Notes under the pieces: generated by a model
The model's input: only the letters and a program-made list of their open reading frames with translations
What the model was told of the DNA's origin: nothing
Databases searched by the model: none
Source of the DNA: Cyclobacteriaceae bacterium
GTDB taxonomy: Bacteria > Bacteroidota > Bacteroidia > Cytophagales > Cyclobacteriaceae
DNA: 64,000 nucleotides
Direction: 5' to 3'
Assembly (NCBI GenBank): GCA_020436165.1
Contig: JAGQYI010000029.1
Location: forward strand, 202,732-266,731
Program-made: the position numbers and the translations under genes
Part shown: positions 8,642 through 18,908 of the stretch, piece after piece
How the letters are laid out: each line of letters begins with the position of its first letter
Position numbering within the stretch: the stretch's first letter is position 1

Positions 8642-11179
8642 ATGGCAGAGGACGAGAATGAGGAGCAATTTGGCTCAGAGACGATAATTCCAATTAACAT
8701 AGAGGATGAGATGAGAGGCGCCTACATCGACTATTCGATGTCGGTTATCATCTCGAGAGCACTACCCGATGTACGTGACGGTTTAAAGCCTGTGCATCGA
8801 AGGGTTTTGTATGGAATGCTCGATTTAGGTGTAACTTATAACAAACCATATAAAAAGTCGGCAAGGATTGTAGGGGAGGTACTTGGTAAGTATCACCCAC
8901 ATGGTGATTCTTCTGTGTACGACACCATGGTGCGTATGGCCCAGGAATGGTCGCTGCGTTACCCATTGGTAGATGGGCAAGGAAACTTTGGTTCGATAGA
9001 TGGCGATTCTCCGGCAGCAATGCGTTATACGGAAGCTCGCTTAAAACGAATAGCAGACGAGCTGCTTACGGATATCAATAAAGACACTGTTGACTTTCAG
9101 CTCAACTTTGATGACTCGCTGAAAGAACCTTCGGTATTGCCGGCTAAGCTGCCCAACCTGTTGCTTAACGGTACTTCCGGTATTGCGGTGGGGATGGCAA
9201 CCAACATGCCGCCTCACAACCTCAGAGAAGTAGCATCCGGAATAACAGCTTACATCGATAATAATGACATTACGATTGATGAGCTTATGGAGCATGTTAC
9301 GGCTCCGGATTTCCCCACCGGTGCAACCATATATGGTTACACAGGAGTACGATCAGCATTTGAGACAGGCAGAGGACGAATTGTACTTCGTGCAAAAGCG
9401 CATTTTTATACCACCAAAACCGGTAAAGAGCAGATCATTGTTACCGAAATACCTTATATGGTTAACAAGGCTTCGATGATCGAGAAAACAGCTGCCCTTA
9501 TCAACGATAAGAAGATTGAAGGTATATCGGATATTCGGGACGAGTCGGACCGAAAAGGGATGCGCGTTGTATACGATCTGAAAAAAGATGCTATTCCAAA
9601 TATTGTTCTTAATAATCTTTATAAGTATACTCAACTTCAGTCATCGTTTGGTGTAAACAATATTGCTCTTGTAAAAGGCAAACCGGAGATGCTCAATCTC
9701 AAGGACCTGATCAGGCATTATGTGGACCACCGCCATGAAGTAGTTATCCGCAGGACGCAATACGAGCTGAACGAAGCCGAAAAACGAGCTCACATTCTGG
9801 AAGGGTACCTGATCGCGTTGGATCATCTGGATGAGGTAATAGCCCTGATCCGTAGCTCACGTGATCCGGAGATCGCCAAAAATGGCTTGATGAAGCAATT
9901 CAAGCTGAGTGAAATTCAAGCCAAGGCAATACTTGAAATGCGCTTGCAACGACTGACAGGTCTGGAGCGAGAGAAAATACAGAACGAGTACAAGGAAATT
10001 CAGGAAACCATTGCACGGTTGAAAGAGATCCTTGACAATGAATCCATTCGTATGGGCATTATCAAAGATGAGTTGGCAGAAGTTGCCGAGCGTTTTGGTG
10101 ATGAAAGACGAACAGACATTGAACATGCTGCTGATGACCTGACAGCAGAAGACATGATACCTGACGAAGAGATGGTGCTCACGATCTCTCACGAGGGCTA
10201 CATTAAACGAACGGCTCTTAAGGAATACAGGACGCAGGGAAGAGGTGGAGTGGGTTCCAAAGGGGTTACAACCAAAGATGACGACTTTACCGAGCACTTA
10301 TTTGTGGCTACCAACCATAATTATCTGCTGATTTTCACAGAATCGGGTAAAGTATTCTGGAAAAAAGTATGGCAGATACCTGAAGGTGGTAAAACAAGTA
10401 AAGGGCGAGCCATTCAAAACCTGATTAATATTGAAATTGAGGACAGCGTAAAGGCAGTTATTAATGTGAAAAGCCTTACTGACGAGGACTACATTAACAA
10501 TAACTACATCATCATGTGTACCGAAAACGGTACCATCAAAAAGACCTCGCTGGAAGCCTACTCTCGTCCAAGAACCAATGGAATTAATGCCATAAACATT
10601 GCAGAAGGCGATCAGTTGCTTTCTGTGGCTCTTACCAATGGCGACAACCATATCATTATTGCCAACAATAAAGGCCTGGCCATTCACTTCCATGAAACGG
10701 ATGTGCGGCCTATGGGCAGAACGGCAACCGGTGTGCGTGCCATGCGCATGGATACCGACCAAAATAAGGTGATTGGTATGGTTTGTGTAGCCCGTGAAGA
10801 TGCTACCTTGCTGGTGGTGTCCGAAAAAGGGTACGGAAAACGCTCTGAAGTAGGAGAATACAGGATCACCAAACGTGGTGGTAAAGGAGTGAAGGCAATG
10901 AGTATTACCGATAAAACAGGGGCTTTAGTAGCAATTAAAGAAGTGCTTGATAATGATCAACTTATGATCATTAATAAATCGGGAATAACCATCCGTATGG
11001 ATCTCGAAAATATTCGTGTAATGGGTCGTGCCACCCAGGGAGTTAAGCTTATTCGTCTGAACGAAGGAGATGAAATCTCTTCCGTTGCCAAGATCGAACA
11101 AATAGAAGGTGATGAAGAAGAAGGGGCTGAAAACCAAAACGGTGAAACAAATGAAGAGTCAACAAATACAAATGAATAA
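8642..11179 (+). CDS. gyrA: DNA gyrase subunit A
   Basis: The breakage-reunion subunit of gyrase, acting with GyrB to introduce negative supercoils. The catalytic tyrosine is Tyr129 in [10 protein letters not shown]. The quinolone-determining region reads [12 protein letters not shown], with Ser90 and Asp94 at the positions of E. coli Ser83 and Asp87, i.e. the susceptible-type residues. The C-terminal beta-pinwheel carries a GyrA box in the form QGRGGVG rather than QRRGGKG. The last 30 residues are a Glu/Asn-rich acidic tail. The 845-residue length is normal. The downstream TPR gene starts 4 bases after the stop, suggesting cotranscription. Confidence 0.97.
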   Translation: MAEDENEEQFGSETIIPINIEDEMRGAYIDYSMSVIISRALPDVRDGLKPVHRRVLYGMLDLGVTYNKPYKKSARIVGEVLGKYHPHGDSSVYDTMVRMAQEWSLRYPLVDGQGNFGSIDGDSPAAMRYTEARLKRIADELLTDINKDTVDFQLNFDDSLKEPSVLPAKLPNLLLNGTSGIAVGMATNMPPHNLREVASGITAYIDNNDITIDELMEHVTAPDFPTGATIYGYTGVRSAFETGRGRIVLRAKAHFYTTKTGKEQIIVTEIPYMVNKASMIEKTAALINDKKIEGISDIRDESDRKGMRVVYDLKKDAIPNIVLNNLYKYTQLQSSFGVNNIALVKGKPEMLNLKDLIRHYVDHRHEVVIRRTQYELNEAEKRAHILEGYLIALDHLDEVIALIRSSRDPEIAKNGLMKQFKLSEIQAKAILEMRLQRLTGLEREKIQNEYKEIQETIARLKEILDNESIRMGIIKDELAEVAERFGDERRTDIEHAADDLTAEDMIPDEEMVLTISHEGYIKRTALKEYRTQGRGGVGSKGVTTKDDDFTEHLFVATNHNYLLIFTESGKVFWKKVWQIPEGGKTSKGRAIQNLINIEIEDSVKAVINVKSLTDEDYINNNYIIMCTENGTIKKTSLEAYSRPRTNGINAINIAEGDQLLSVALTNGDNHIIIANNKGLAIHFHETDVRPMGRTATGVRAMRMDTDQNKVIGMVCVAREDATLLVVSEKGYGKRSEVGEYRITKRGGKGVKAMSITDKTGALVAIKEVLDNDQLMIINKSGITIRMDLENIRVMGRATQGVKLIRLNEGDEISSVAKIEQIEGDEEEGAENQNGETNEESTNTNE

Positions 11180-11183
11180 ACAA

Positions 11184-12344
11184 ATGAAAAAGTTAATGTT
11201 AATGGCCATCCTACTGGTGTTTGCGATCACCATTTCGTTTGGTCAGGCAAAAAATGTGAACAAGGCAAATGCTTTGTTGACAAAAGGAGAGCTTAAAGAA
11301 GCAGCAGAGCAAATTGAGCCGACTATCCAGGATGAAAAAACAAAAGATAAGGGTAGAACCTGGTACATCCGGGCTCAGATCTATGATAAAATAGCTCAGG
11401 ATGAAGAACTTAGCAAGCAATTCCCCGATGCGTTAGCTAAGGCGGCCGAGTCGTACAAGAAAGCAGAAGCGATTGAAAAAGACGGTTCTACCTATCATGG
11501 ACTGGCTCAGGTAGGCTACGACCAGTTGTACGGAAGAGTTCTGAACCAGGGTGTAGAAAACTACAATAATGGTGATTATGAAGCTGCATATTCCAACTTT
11601 ATGGATGTGGCAAAGGTTAATCCTGAAGATACTACAGGATTCTTGTACGGAGCCATGATGGCTCAGGAATTAGAGCATTATGACGATGCACTAAAGAATT
11701 ATGATAAACTGTTTGAGCTTGGTAATTACTCAAAAAGTGCTCTTGGAAGCGTTATTTACATTTATTTGAACGAAAAAGAAGACCCTGAAAGTGCTTTAAA
11801 GTATGTGAATCTTGCAGAGGAAAAATATCCGGATGATAACAATTTCCACCGTCAGGAAGTAGATATCCTTATTAAAATGAATAAGCTGGATGATGCCGTG
11901 GTTGAGCTAAAGGATGCAATATCGCACGAGCCTGAAAACCCATTGTTGGTGACCAACCTGGCTATGTTATACGACATGACCGAGCATTACGACAGTGCAG
12001 AGGTTTACTACAAAAGGGCATTGGAACTGGAGCCTGGCAACCGAAATGCGCTTATCAACCTTGCCGTATTGTTTATCGGCAAAGGAGATGCGATCATGCA
12101 TAAGGTAAACGAAATGTCGATAAAGGATTACAACAAGCATATCGACAAAGCGGAAAAAGATGCTGCCGCTGAGTATAATAATGCCTTGCCTTACCTTAAC
12201 AAGGTAATTGAGAAAGATCCTAACGATGAATTGGGGCTTCAAAACCTACAAGCAGTTTACGCAAAACTGCATAACGGCAAAAAGGCAACTGAGATCTATG
12301 AAAAACGTAAGTCATTGGGCTACGTTTCGGAAGACGATAATTAA
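11184..12344 (+). CDS. Exported TPR repeat protein
   Basis: I choose the ATG at 11184 (MKKLMLMAILLV), which gives a signal peptide ending at SFGQ; longer in-frame starts overlap the gyrA tail and add a basic Gln/Lys leader. The mature ~365 residues are built from TPR units (about 25-60, 120-190, 195-300, 310-380), several with the A-x-x-Y-x-x-A/L pattern. TPR proteins are protein-interaction scaffolds; this one is periplasmic. It ends before a strong intrinsic terminator, so gyrA and this gene probably form one unit. Confidence 0.8.
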   Translation: MKKLMLMAILLVFAITISFGQAKNVNKANALLTKGELKEAAEQIEPTIQDEKTKDKGRTWYIRAQIYDKIAQDEELSKQFPDALAKAAESYKKAEAIEKDGSTYHGLAQVGYDQLYGRVLNQGVENYNNGDYEAAYSNFMDVAKVNPEDTTGFLYGAMMAQELEHYDDALKNYDKLFELGNYSKSALGSVIYIYLNEKEDPESALKYVNLAEEKYPDDNNFHRQEVDILIKMNKLDDAVVELKDAISHEPENPLLVTNLAMLYDMTEHYDSAEVYYKRALELEPGNRNALINLAVLFIGKGDAIMHKVNEMSIKDYNKHIDKAEKDAAAEYNNALPYLNKVIEKDPNDELGLQNLQAVYAKLHNGKKATEIYEKRKSLGYVSEDDN

Positions 12345-12371
12345 TCGGGTAGAAATAGAATACATTGAAAG

Positions 12372-12397
12372 GGCCAATAGAAGTATTGGCCTTTTTT
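12372..12397 (+). terminator. Intrinsic terminator
   Basis: A perfect 8-bp stem GGCCAATA / TATTGGCC with a GAAG loop is followed by six T. It sits 28 bases after the TPR gene stop. Confidence 0.85.
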
Positions 12398-12450
12398 ATT
12401 GGTAAAAAATCACAATAAAAATGTAGTTTTATTATGTTTTAGTGTATAAG

Positions 12451-15045
12451 ATGAAAAAAGAAAAGGCGCTTTTTCAAACCCAGAAAAAAATCATTTTTCA
12501 AATTGCCTTCAGCCTGCTTTTTGTGGCATTAGGTATTTTTTTTCTGCAACAGGAAAGAAGCGAGATCTATCATGTTAAAGAGGCAATTGAGCATGCCAAT
12601 GTGTATTGGCTGAGTCTGGGTGTAGTGCTGGTATTTCTTTTTGTGCTGGTTCAGGGGTTTATGTACGTCTTTAGCTTTAAGGCCATTCATAAGAAAATAA
12701 GCCTTTTAACAGGGGTTTTGTTGTTCCTGAAGCGTAACCTGATCAGCGTTTTTTTACCGGCAGGCCTGCTCACCAACATGGCCTTTTTTAACAACGAAGT
12801 TGAACGAAAAGAAAAGGTCAACAAAACGGAGATATATGTTGCTTCCACCATTTTCTCCATTAGCTCTATTCTAACAGGTATTTTATTTGGTTTGCCTGCC
12901 CTTGTATGGCTTTATTTCAAAAGTAGTCTTTCCAACGACCTGCTGGTGGGTTTTGGAATATTAATAGTCCTGGTGCTTCTTATTGTGGGGCTTATTGTTG
13001 ACCTGATCAAAAAGGGAAGGGTGTACCGGTTTATTGAGAAGCATGTTCCCTTTTTATTTCAGGTGATCAACGATTTTACCAGCAGGGATAAGGCCTTTTC
13101 CAAAGCCTATCTGCTCACTGTGGTTCTGCTTTCGGTGGGCATTGAGCTCATTGGAGTGGCTCATTTGTACATAGCGGTAAAAGCAGTGGGAGGGGTTCCC
13201 TCCATTGCCATGGCACTGGTAGGGTATAGCATTGTGGTGCTGATCCTGTCAAGCTCACCCTTTTTACGGGGTATTGGTGCCATCGAGGTGGCCCTGAGCT
13301 TTGCCCTCACCGTGTTTGGGTTTACCACAGCAGCCGCCATTTCCATCGTATTCATATTTCGATTTTTTGAGTTCTGGGGCGTATTGCTGCTTGGGCTGGG
13401 CGCCTTTCTCAGTAAGCGCAACAACCTGTTTATCCGGCTGTTGCCCACATTACTGCTTTTCGGATTGGGTATTGTGAATATCGTATCGGCCATAACGCCT
13501 GCATTGCCCGATAGGCTCAGGCCTTTGCTCGAGGTAATTCCGCTATACGCCATACATGCCTCTACCTGGCTGGTGTTTTTTGCCGGATTTGCCATGCTGG
13601 CGATATCGGTCTATCTATTGCGCGGATTGCGCAATGCCTGGCGTGCTGCTCTGGTGCTAAGCGCTCTTTCGCTGGTAGCACACCTCACAAAAGGGATCGA
13701 TTGGGAAGAAGCACTGCTTTCAGGAGTAGTGGTACTCAGCTTGCTGTACCAGCGCAGGTACTATTTTATTAAAACCGACATCCATTTGATCAGACGGAGT
13801 TTGCTGCCCGGGCTTATCGTGGTGGCAACTGCCTTGCTTTTTGGAACCATCGGGTTCTATTTTATCAAACCGGTGCATTTTAATGCCGATTTTACACTCT
13901 GGGACAGCTTCCAGGAAGCAGTTACTTCTTTTTTGCTGTTGAATGTTGACCTGACGCCCGTTACGAGGTTTGGACACCAGTTCCTGTACGGAATGCATAT
14001 GGTGGGCATTCTTACCATGGGCTTTGTGCTTTTCCTGCTTTTAAGGCCTTTTATTCATACCCCTGAACGCTCAGAGGAAGAGGAGCGAACCCAGGCCTTG
14101 CAACTGCTTGAGAAGTATGGGAATTCGAGCCTTGATTATTTTAAAACCTATTTCGATAAATACTTTTGGTTTCGAGATAAAGGAGAGGGGTTTGTAGCGT
14201 ACAAGGTAACGCGAACCTACGCACTGGCGCTGGGCAACCCGGTTTGTGATAATAAAACGCTGGGTGAAGTAATAAAGGAGTTTGACGCCTACAGCAGCCG
14301 GGTAGGGCTCAGGACCGCCTATTACCGCATTCCGGAACGGAGTAAGGAGGTATATGAAATGCTGGGTAAGAAATTACTTCCTATTGGTGAAGAAGCTACG
14401 CTAAATCTGGAAACATGGACCCTGGAAGGCAAGCACAGGGCGGCTTTCCGCAACATCGTAAATAAGTTTACCAAAATGGGGTATGTGTTTAAAGCCAACG
14501 TACCACCGCATAAGGCGCCTTTTTTGCAGCAATTGCATGCGGTGAGTGAAAGCTGGCTGCGCGATACCCAACGGTCGGAATTCCTGTTTTCGCAAGGTAT
14601 GTTCTCGGAGCCGGAGTTGAAGGAGCAGGTGTTGTTTACCCTGGAAGACCCGGAGGGAAAGATCGTTGCCTTTGTAAACCAGATACCGGATGGCTTGCCG
14701 GGCAAGACCAACTTTGACCTGATGCGCAAGACCGAAGATGCCCCCAACGGAGCTATGGATTTTGTGTTTGTGAAAATGTTTGAATTTATGAAAGAACAGG
14801 GCTTTAAGAAATGCGACCTGGGAATGGTGCCACTGTCGGGGATCGACAAGCCCAACAACCTGCAGGAGCAGGTGATCAAGCTGGCGTATGAGAAGATAGG
14901 GCAGTTTGGACATTACAAAAGCCTGCGTTCTTTTAAACAGAAATTTGACCCTGAATGGCATATGATGTACATGGCCTACAACTCCAGCATAGACCTAATA
15001 TTTCTTCCTTCAGCGCTCGAGAAAGTGGTAAAAAGCCGTTCTTAA
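12451..15045 (+). CDS. mprF: MprF-like phosphatidylglycerol lysyltransferase/flippase
   Basis: I use the ATG at 12451; a GTG nine bases earlier is also possible. The N-terminal ~540 residues hold many membrane segments of the lysylphosphatidylglycerol synthetase/flippase type. The C-terminal ~300 residues are the soluble DUF2156 GNAT-like aminoacyl transferase domain (for example FWFRDKGEGFVAYKVT and the end segment DLGMVPLSG). MprF proteins add an aminoacyl group from tRNA to phosphatidylglycerol and flip the product, lowering surface charge and giving resistance to cationic peptides. The amino acid used here is not determinable. The stop codon is shared with the convergent next gene through TTAA. 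Confidence 0.85.
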   Translation: MKKEKALFQTQKKIIFQIAFSLLFVALGIFFLQQERSEIYHVKEAIEHANVYWLSLGVVLVFLFVLVQGFMYVFSFKAIHKKISLLTGVLLFLKRNLISVFLPAGLLTNMAFFNNEVERKEKVNKTEIYVASTIFSISSILTGILFGLPALVWLYFKSSLSNDLLVGFGILIVLVLLIVGLIVDLIKKGRVYRFIEKHVPFLFQVINDFTSRDKAFSKAYLLTVVLLSVGIELIGVAHLYIAVKAVGGVPSIAMALVGYSIVVLILSSSPFLRGIGAIEVALSFALTVFGFTTAAAISIVFIFRFFEFWGVLLLGLGAFLSKRNNLFIRLLPTLLLFGLGIVNIVSAITPALPDRLRPLLEVIPLYAIHASTWLVFFAGFAMLAISVYLLRGLRNAWRAALVLSALSLVAHLTKGIDWEEALLSGVVVLSLLYQRRYYFIKTDIHLIRRSLLPGLIVVATALLFGTIGFYFIKPVHFNADFTLWDSFQEAVTSFLLLNVDLTPVTRFGHQFLYGMHMVGILTMGFVLFLLLRPFIHTPERSEEEERTQALQLLEKYGNSSLDYFKTYFDKYFWFRDKGEGFVAYKVTRTYALALGNPVCDNKTLGEVIKEFDAYSSRVGLRTAYYRIPERSKEVYEMLGKKLLPIGEEATLNLETWTLEGKHRAAFRNIVNKFTKMGYVFKANVPPHKAPFLQQLHAVSESWLRDTQRSEFLFSQGMFSEPELKEQVLFTLEDPEGKIVAFVNQIPDGLPGKTNFDLMRKTEDAPNGAMDFVFVKMFEFMKEQGFKKCDLGMVPLSGIDKPNNLQEQVIKLAYEKIGQFGHYKSLRSFKQKFDPEWHMMYMAYNSSIDLIFLPSALEKVVKSRS

Positions 15046-15707
15046 GGAGCGGATTTAGAGGCTGGCCACATCTTGATTCCAAGTACCAGTAATTGCACAT
15101 AATAGTTGAGTGTGTATAGCCGCTGCCAGACGCCTTTGTACGCCAGAATAAAATTATGAGGAGTGAAGTATTTGGCAGTTAAAAACAGCGCGGCCCAGAA
15201 TAAACCCATAAAAACAACACTCCAGAGGTAAAAATGGTAGGCTTTGTTGGAGTGACGCGGATAAATAAACATCATCACAAAAGGCAGGAGAATGAGCCCC
15301 ATATCGCCAAGGCTGCTGAAGGTATCGTGAAAAAGGGTGCTGGTGGTAACAGGAGCGCCTTCCGGGTGGATAGGAAAGAAAGCAGAGCCCAATCCTTCGC
15401 CCAGGCCGTATAAAATAAGGAATAGGGCGCCTATAAGGCCCCAGGGACTGTTTTTCCTGAACTGAATAGCGAAAGAGTTGGCAAAGAGCACTACAAGAAT
15501 GGTAAACAAAACACCCCAGATCTTAACCAAATGCAGCACCGGGCTGGCGCTGTTGCCAATATAGCTGATCGACTGGCTTTTCCAGTCGTAGCCGGGCAGC
15601 ATGGAGCCAAACCAAAAGTCGGTGGTCATGTCGAGGATAAAGAACAGAAAGATGGCCACGACACCGATCTTTACCTGCAGCTGCTGATTCCCGAAGATTG
15701 TTGACAT
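15042..15707 (-). CDS. DUF998-like integral membrane protein
   Basis: A 221-residue protein with six or seven membrane segments. The motif pattern (FWFGSMLPGYDWKSQSISY in the first loop and FPIHPEGAP in the middle) resembles DUF998 proteins, which have no established function. It is convergent with mprF and shares the palindromic TTAA stop. It is the last core-type gene before the AT-rich accessory region. Confidence 0.7.
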   Translation of the reverse strand: MSTIFGNQQLQVKIGVVAIFLFFILDMTTDFWFGSMLPGYDWKSQSISYIGNSASPVLHLVKIWGVLFTILVVLFANSFAIQFRKNSPWGLIGALFLILYGLGEGLGSAFFPIHPEGAPVTTSTLFHDTFSSLGDMGLILLPFVMMFIYPRHSNKAYHFYLWSVVFMGLFWAALFLTAKYFTPHNFILAYKGVWQRLYTLNYYVQLLVLGIKMWPASKSAP

Positions 15708-16361
15708 ATGCGTAGGATTTTACTTGTTTGCTGATTAGGTGATGCGAAGGTAACGCGCGGTTATCTAAACGTTATGGAATAGTTGTTAAACTTAGTTATG
15801 AGTGGGATAACGAGCCGCTCTTGAGCACATTGAATATGCCCAAAGGGGAGATTATCTCTTGGGTGTCTAAATATATTATTTAACATAATATAAATTATAG
15901 AACAAATGTAGTATTTTCCGTAATACGAGTGGAACGAGTATTTATACATAAAATCAGTTGTATCAGTTAATTAAAAATGTTGAACGTATTATTAGAAATG
16001 TTGATTTGTGAAGCAAATCATTGTATCATTTAATTAAAACTGTTGACAGGATCATTAGGAATGTTGACTTCTTTGCATCTAATTATTATAAGTATTATCA
16101 AGCAAAAATCTTTTTCGTGTAAACAATGTCGAAAACCCTTTTCATACTTTATGTTCAACCTAGATGATTCTGCCTGACACTTAAAGCATGAATGTTTTTT
16201 TGTGCGTATTACTTTGTAATCACAATTTGTGACTGCAAGTAGTTAATTGTATTAGGATAAGATTATCGAAAAGTCGATTAATCAAAGGATTTTAACTTCT
16301 TTGAAGTTGTGTAAAGAATGTCGATTGCACTATTCTTTGTTAGCAGAATATAATTTGTTAA
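15708..16361. other. 654-bp AT-rich gap without a convincing gene
   Basis: This stretch separates the chromosomal core from the restriction-like cluster. It contains a 63-bp imperfect tandem repeat (described separately), a copy of AGTGGAAC at 15928-15935 that also occurs at the other end of the cluster, and a 13-bp palindrome TCACAATTTGTGA at 16220-16232. A 62-codon minus-strand reading frame at 15761-15949 looks non-coding. I see no tRNA. Confidence 0.6.
15958..16083. repeat. 63-bp imperfect tandem repeat with TTG every ~21 bp
   Basis: Two units, 15958-16020 and 16021-16083, are well conserved over their first ~49 bases (each starts TTGTATCA and contains TTAATTAAAA and a GTTGA element twice) and diverge after that. 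Within them TTG recurs at 15958, 15980, 16001, 16021, 16043 and 16064, spacings of 20-22 bases, close to two helical turns. Only two full units exist, so this is not a CRISPR. It could be a protein-binding array, a recombination-related sequence or a decayed end of an element. Confidence 0.7.
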
Positions 16362-18179
16362 TCATATCTCTGAAACGACCTTTTCAGACTCTATATCAAA
16401 GTGAATATATTTAAAAGGAATTTTGAGAAATGTTTTCAGGTGTAGTACATAATTCTTAATCTCATCATTTGGAGCCAAATGAGAAACCAGAATAAGTTCC
16501 TCTGCTTCTTGAGTATTTGGATACAAACAATACTCCAGTAACTGACCTACTGAATTTCTAATCGATCTTATAAGACTGTTATGTGTTTTTATTTCATAAA
16601 AAATATAGCCGGTCGTTGTCTTCCTGACAATATCAATTCTTGATGCCCCAAAAGCAGTACATTCTCTTTTAACATTACTCCTACCATGTATCAATTGCAA
16701 ATACTTCAAAAACTTCTTTTGAATATCGTTGTGTTTATATTCTAATTCAATTTCATCAATGCATCCTTTCCTTTTACCTTTTGTATCTAAATCAGCTTCC
16801 TCACTACCAGAATTTTCAAATGAAAAACCACTTTTAACAAACTTATCAAAGCTTTCTTGGATTTGGGATGTTGCATCCATTAACGTATACCGATTGGAAT
16901 GAATTCCACTATTTTCAGACATCGGTATTAGTTCATTAGGAATTTTATTTAACTGCGATGTTTTGAATCGCACATTGAACAATTGCTCAGGACCTTTTCC
17001 TGTCCATATATCAAGTTGCTTAGGGTCTAAATTCAGGTTATATAAATCTTCCTTCATCTCGTCATACCAACCTACCCTTTTATAATAGGCAATTATTTTT
17101 TTTGAGATATTCGTAGAAAGGACTTCAACATTCTCTATGTATGCAACCCAAAAGCTTTTATTTGATTTAGAATCACGTGTATATAATGATATGTCTAATA
17201 TCTTTCCTTCATATTTGTGTCTATATTTTCGAATAGGCTCCAAAAAGCCATATTTGTAACCATCGATTATTTTATCACCATCAAAAAGCCACTCTTCATG
17301 TCCAAAACCATTTTTAAATTCAAAGCTATTATTTTGAGATTTACCCATCCGTCCAGAAGGTTTTACCCAACCGTTAATATTCCATGTTATACGAGCAACC
17401 TTATGTTCTTTGTAAAGTAACTTTTTTAAATAGTCATAATTAGAGGCATGTTTAGAAAGGTAGGCCTTACATTCATCAATCAAACGTTCCCAATTATATA
17501 GATGAATATCATTAAAGGGAATTTTATACCAAGACCATTCATTTGCCTGGTTAGCTTTAAATTCTTCTAGAATTTTAATTTTATTATCTGGGAGCTTCCT
17601 TTTCGTACTGTAGTATCCATCTAACTTAAACCCTATAAACCTTCCGTAAGCAGCAACCTCTGCATTAAAAAATATGTCCTTATCTTCTCCCTTGTATATT
17701 CTTGGCCAAAAATATTCAGAAACTTTTGTGTGGGCACCGAGCCATTTACCATCATATACAATTTTATATTCTTCAGGTTTAATTTGCTCTAACCAATATT
17801 TAAGTTTTCTAAGAATAGGATAAAGCTTCTCTCCATAATTTTTTTGATTTTCATTCTCCTTTCTATAATCCTCATTATAAATGGATTCATAGAAATCCAA
17901 TTCTTCTTTTGTAAAAAAATTATAACCTCCTTCATAATACGTAAGTTCAAACCCTAGTTCTTTTATATGCTTTCGATTATACTCATTGGACTTAAAGTCT
18001 ATAAGTTCATCGTACGAAACCAATTTGCTAGCCGTTCTAACCAAATATTTAAATGGGTATTCTTTCTTATTTACCACAACGTAATATTGACTCCAAACAA
18101 AATCCCTAGGAATACCAATTACATCAATTTGCTTTGCGGCAAGTAAAATATGTTCTTTTCTGATTAGGTCAAGCTTCAT
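16362..18179 (-). CDS. Putative restriction protein: ScoMcrA-head-like N-terminus, C-terminal PD-(D/E)XK nuclease
   Basis: A 605-residue protein, last gene of the minus-strand cluster, 29 bases after the previous stop. Residues about 8-80 (ending KELGFELT) resemble the N-terminal 'head' domain of ScoMcrA-type modification-dependent endonucleases, including a YPFKYLVRTASK segment like the family's YPPK motif. The C-terminal ~120 residues have a nuclease signature: Glu506, Asp516 (RIDIV), Glu529-x-Lys531 (YEIK) followed by a helix with Gln (VGQLLEY). The middle 400 residues are unrecognised. The likely role is DNA cleavage, perhaps dependent on modification state. The nuclease fold is fairly secure; the head-domain match is weaker. 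Confidence 0.65.
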   Translation of the reverse strand: MKLDLIRKEHILLAAKQIDVIGIPRDFVWSQYYVVVNKKEYPFKYLVRTASKLVSYDELIDFKSNEYNRKHIKELGFELTYYEGGYNFFTKEELDFYESIYNEDYRKENENQKNYGEKLYPILRKLKYWLEQIKPEEYKIVYDGKWLGAHTKVSEYFWPRIYKGEDKDIFFNAEVAAYGRFIGFKLDGYYSTKRKLPDNKIKILEEFKANQANEWSWYKIPFNDIHLYNWERLIDECKAYLSKHASNYDYLKKLLYKEHKVARITWNINGWVKPSGRMGKSQNNSFEFKNGFGHEEWLFDGDKIIDGYKYGFLEPIRKYRHKYEGKILDISLYTRDSKSNKSFWVAYIENVEVLSTNISKKIIAYYKRVGWYDEMKEDLYNLNLDPKQLDIWTGKGPEQLFNVRFKTSQLNKIPNELIPMSENSGIHSNRYTLMDATSQIQESFDKFVKSGFSFENSGSEEADLDTKGKRKGCIDEIELEYKHNDIQKKFLKYLQLIHGRSNVKRECTAFGASRIDIVRKTTTGYIFYEIKTHNSLIRSIRNSVGQLLEYCLYPNTQEAEELILVSHLAPNDEIKNYVLHLKTFLKIPFKYIHFDIESEKVVSEI

Positions 18180-18208
18180 TAATTTAGAGGCTGTAATTTA
18201 AAAATGGT

Positions 18209-18898
18209 TTACTGTACAACTAACACTGAGTAATCTAACCAGAAATGGTCAATAGTTATTTCATAAGTACTTTTAACGGAATGCGTAGAACTAAATTTAT
18301 AATCTGGCGATTGTGAATCTAGGTCTAAATATTGGATTGTTTTCACATCACTCCTCCCCTTTAGGTTCTCATTCAAATTATGAGAAATAGTTGTTATTGA
18401 AGATGTTAAATTTTCCAAAAAACCTATCATTCCAGCATATTGTTGATTGATTTCCGGATAGTATTTCTTAGAAGTAAACCTTTTGATTCCTTCAGAAATA
18501 TACTTGTCAATTTTGCTAGATGTATTTTCTAACCTTTTACATTCGATTATTACATATGTTTTGTCACTTAACTCTGAAAATTTTATATCGATTTTACCAA
18601 CTTCAATATTTGAAGAAACTTCGGCAACCTGAGAGGTGATGCTAATATATTCCAAACCAAATTTACTTCTGTTTGGAGTCAAGTATGATTTTACGAAGTC
18701 AAATGTGAAGTAATCTTCTAGCCATATTTTTTTTGTTTTTTTGCCAAGCTTTTCCATTTCACTCTTTATTGAATCAGTAGAATATTTCTTTCCACTTTCA
18801 ATAAGTTTTTGATAACCATAGAATATTAAATTAGAAATATTCTTTCGATACTCATTTTTTATATCATTTGTAAATAAGAAACTATTAATACCATCCAT
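18209..18898 (-). CDS. Small PD-(D/E)XK nuclease-like protein, methyltransferase partner
   Basis: A 229-residue protein starting 10 bases after the methyltransferase stop. It has a clear PD-(D/E)XK arrangement: GKIDI with Asp104, then VIIECK with Glu119 and Lys121, followed by a helix ending near EINQQYAGMIGFL. This order (Asp, then Glu-x-Lys about 15 residues later, then a Gln/Tyr helix) is that of restriction endonuclease cores. It is an obvious candidate for the cleavage partner of the methyltransferase upstream. No close family is recognised. Confidence 0.65.
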   Translation of the reverse strand: MDGINSFLFTNDIKNEYRKNISNLIFYGYQKLIESGKKYSTDSIKSEMEKLGKKTKKIWLEDYFTFDFVKSYLTPNRSKFGLEYISITSQVAEVSSNIEVGKIDIKFSELSDKTYVIIECKRLENTSSKIDKYISEGIKRFTSKKYYPEINQQYAGMIGFLENLTSSITTISHNLNENLKGRSDVKTIQYLDLDSQSPDYKFSSTHSVKSTYEITIDHFWLDYSVLVVQ

Positions 18899-18908
18899 TT
18901 CCTACTCT

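Noticed and set aside
13161..13595. 144-codon antisense frame within mprF
   Set aside because: It lies wholly inside a well-supported membrane protein gene and has no features of its own.
15761..15949. 62-codon minus-strand frame in the gap
   Set aside because: AT-rich, Tyr/Ile-rich translation without motif; no promoter or neighbour support.
15958..16083. Possible CRISPR array
   Set aside because: Only two imperfect units with no distinct spacers and no cas genes.
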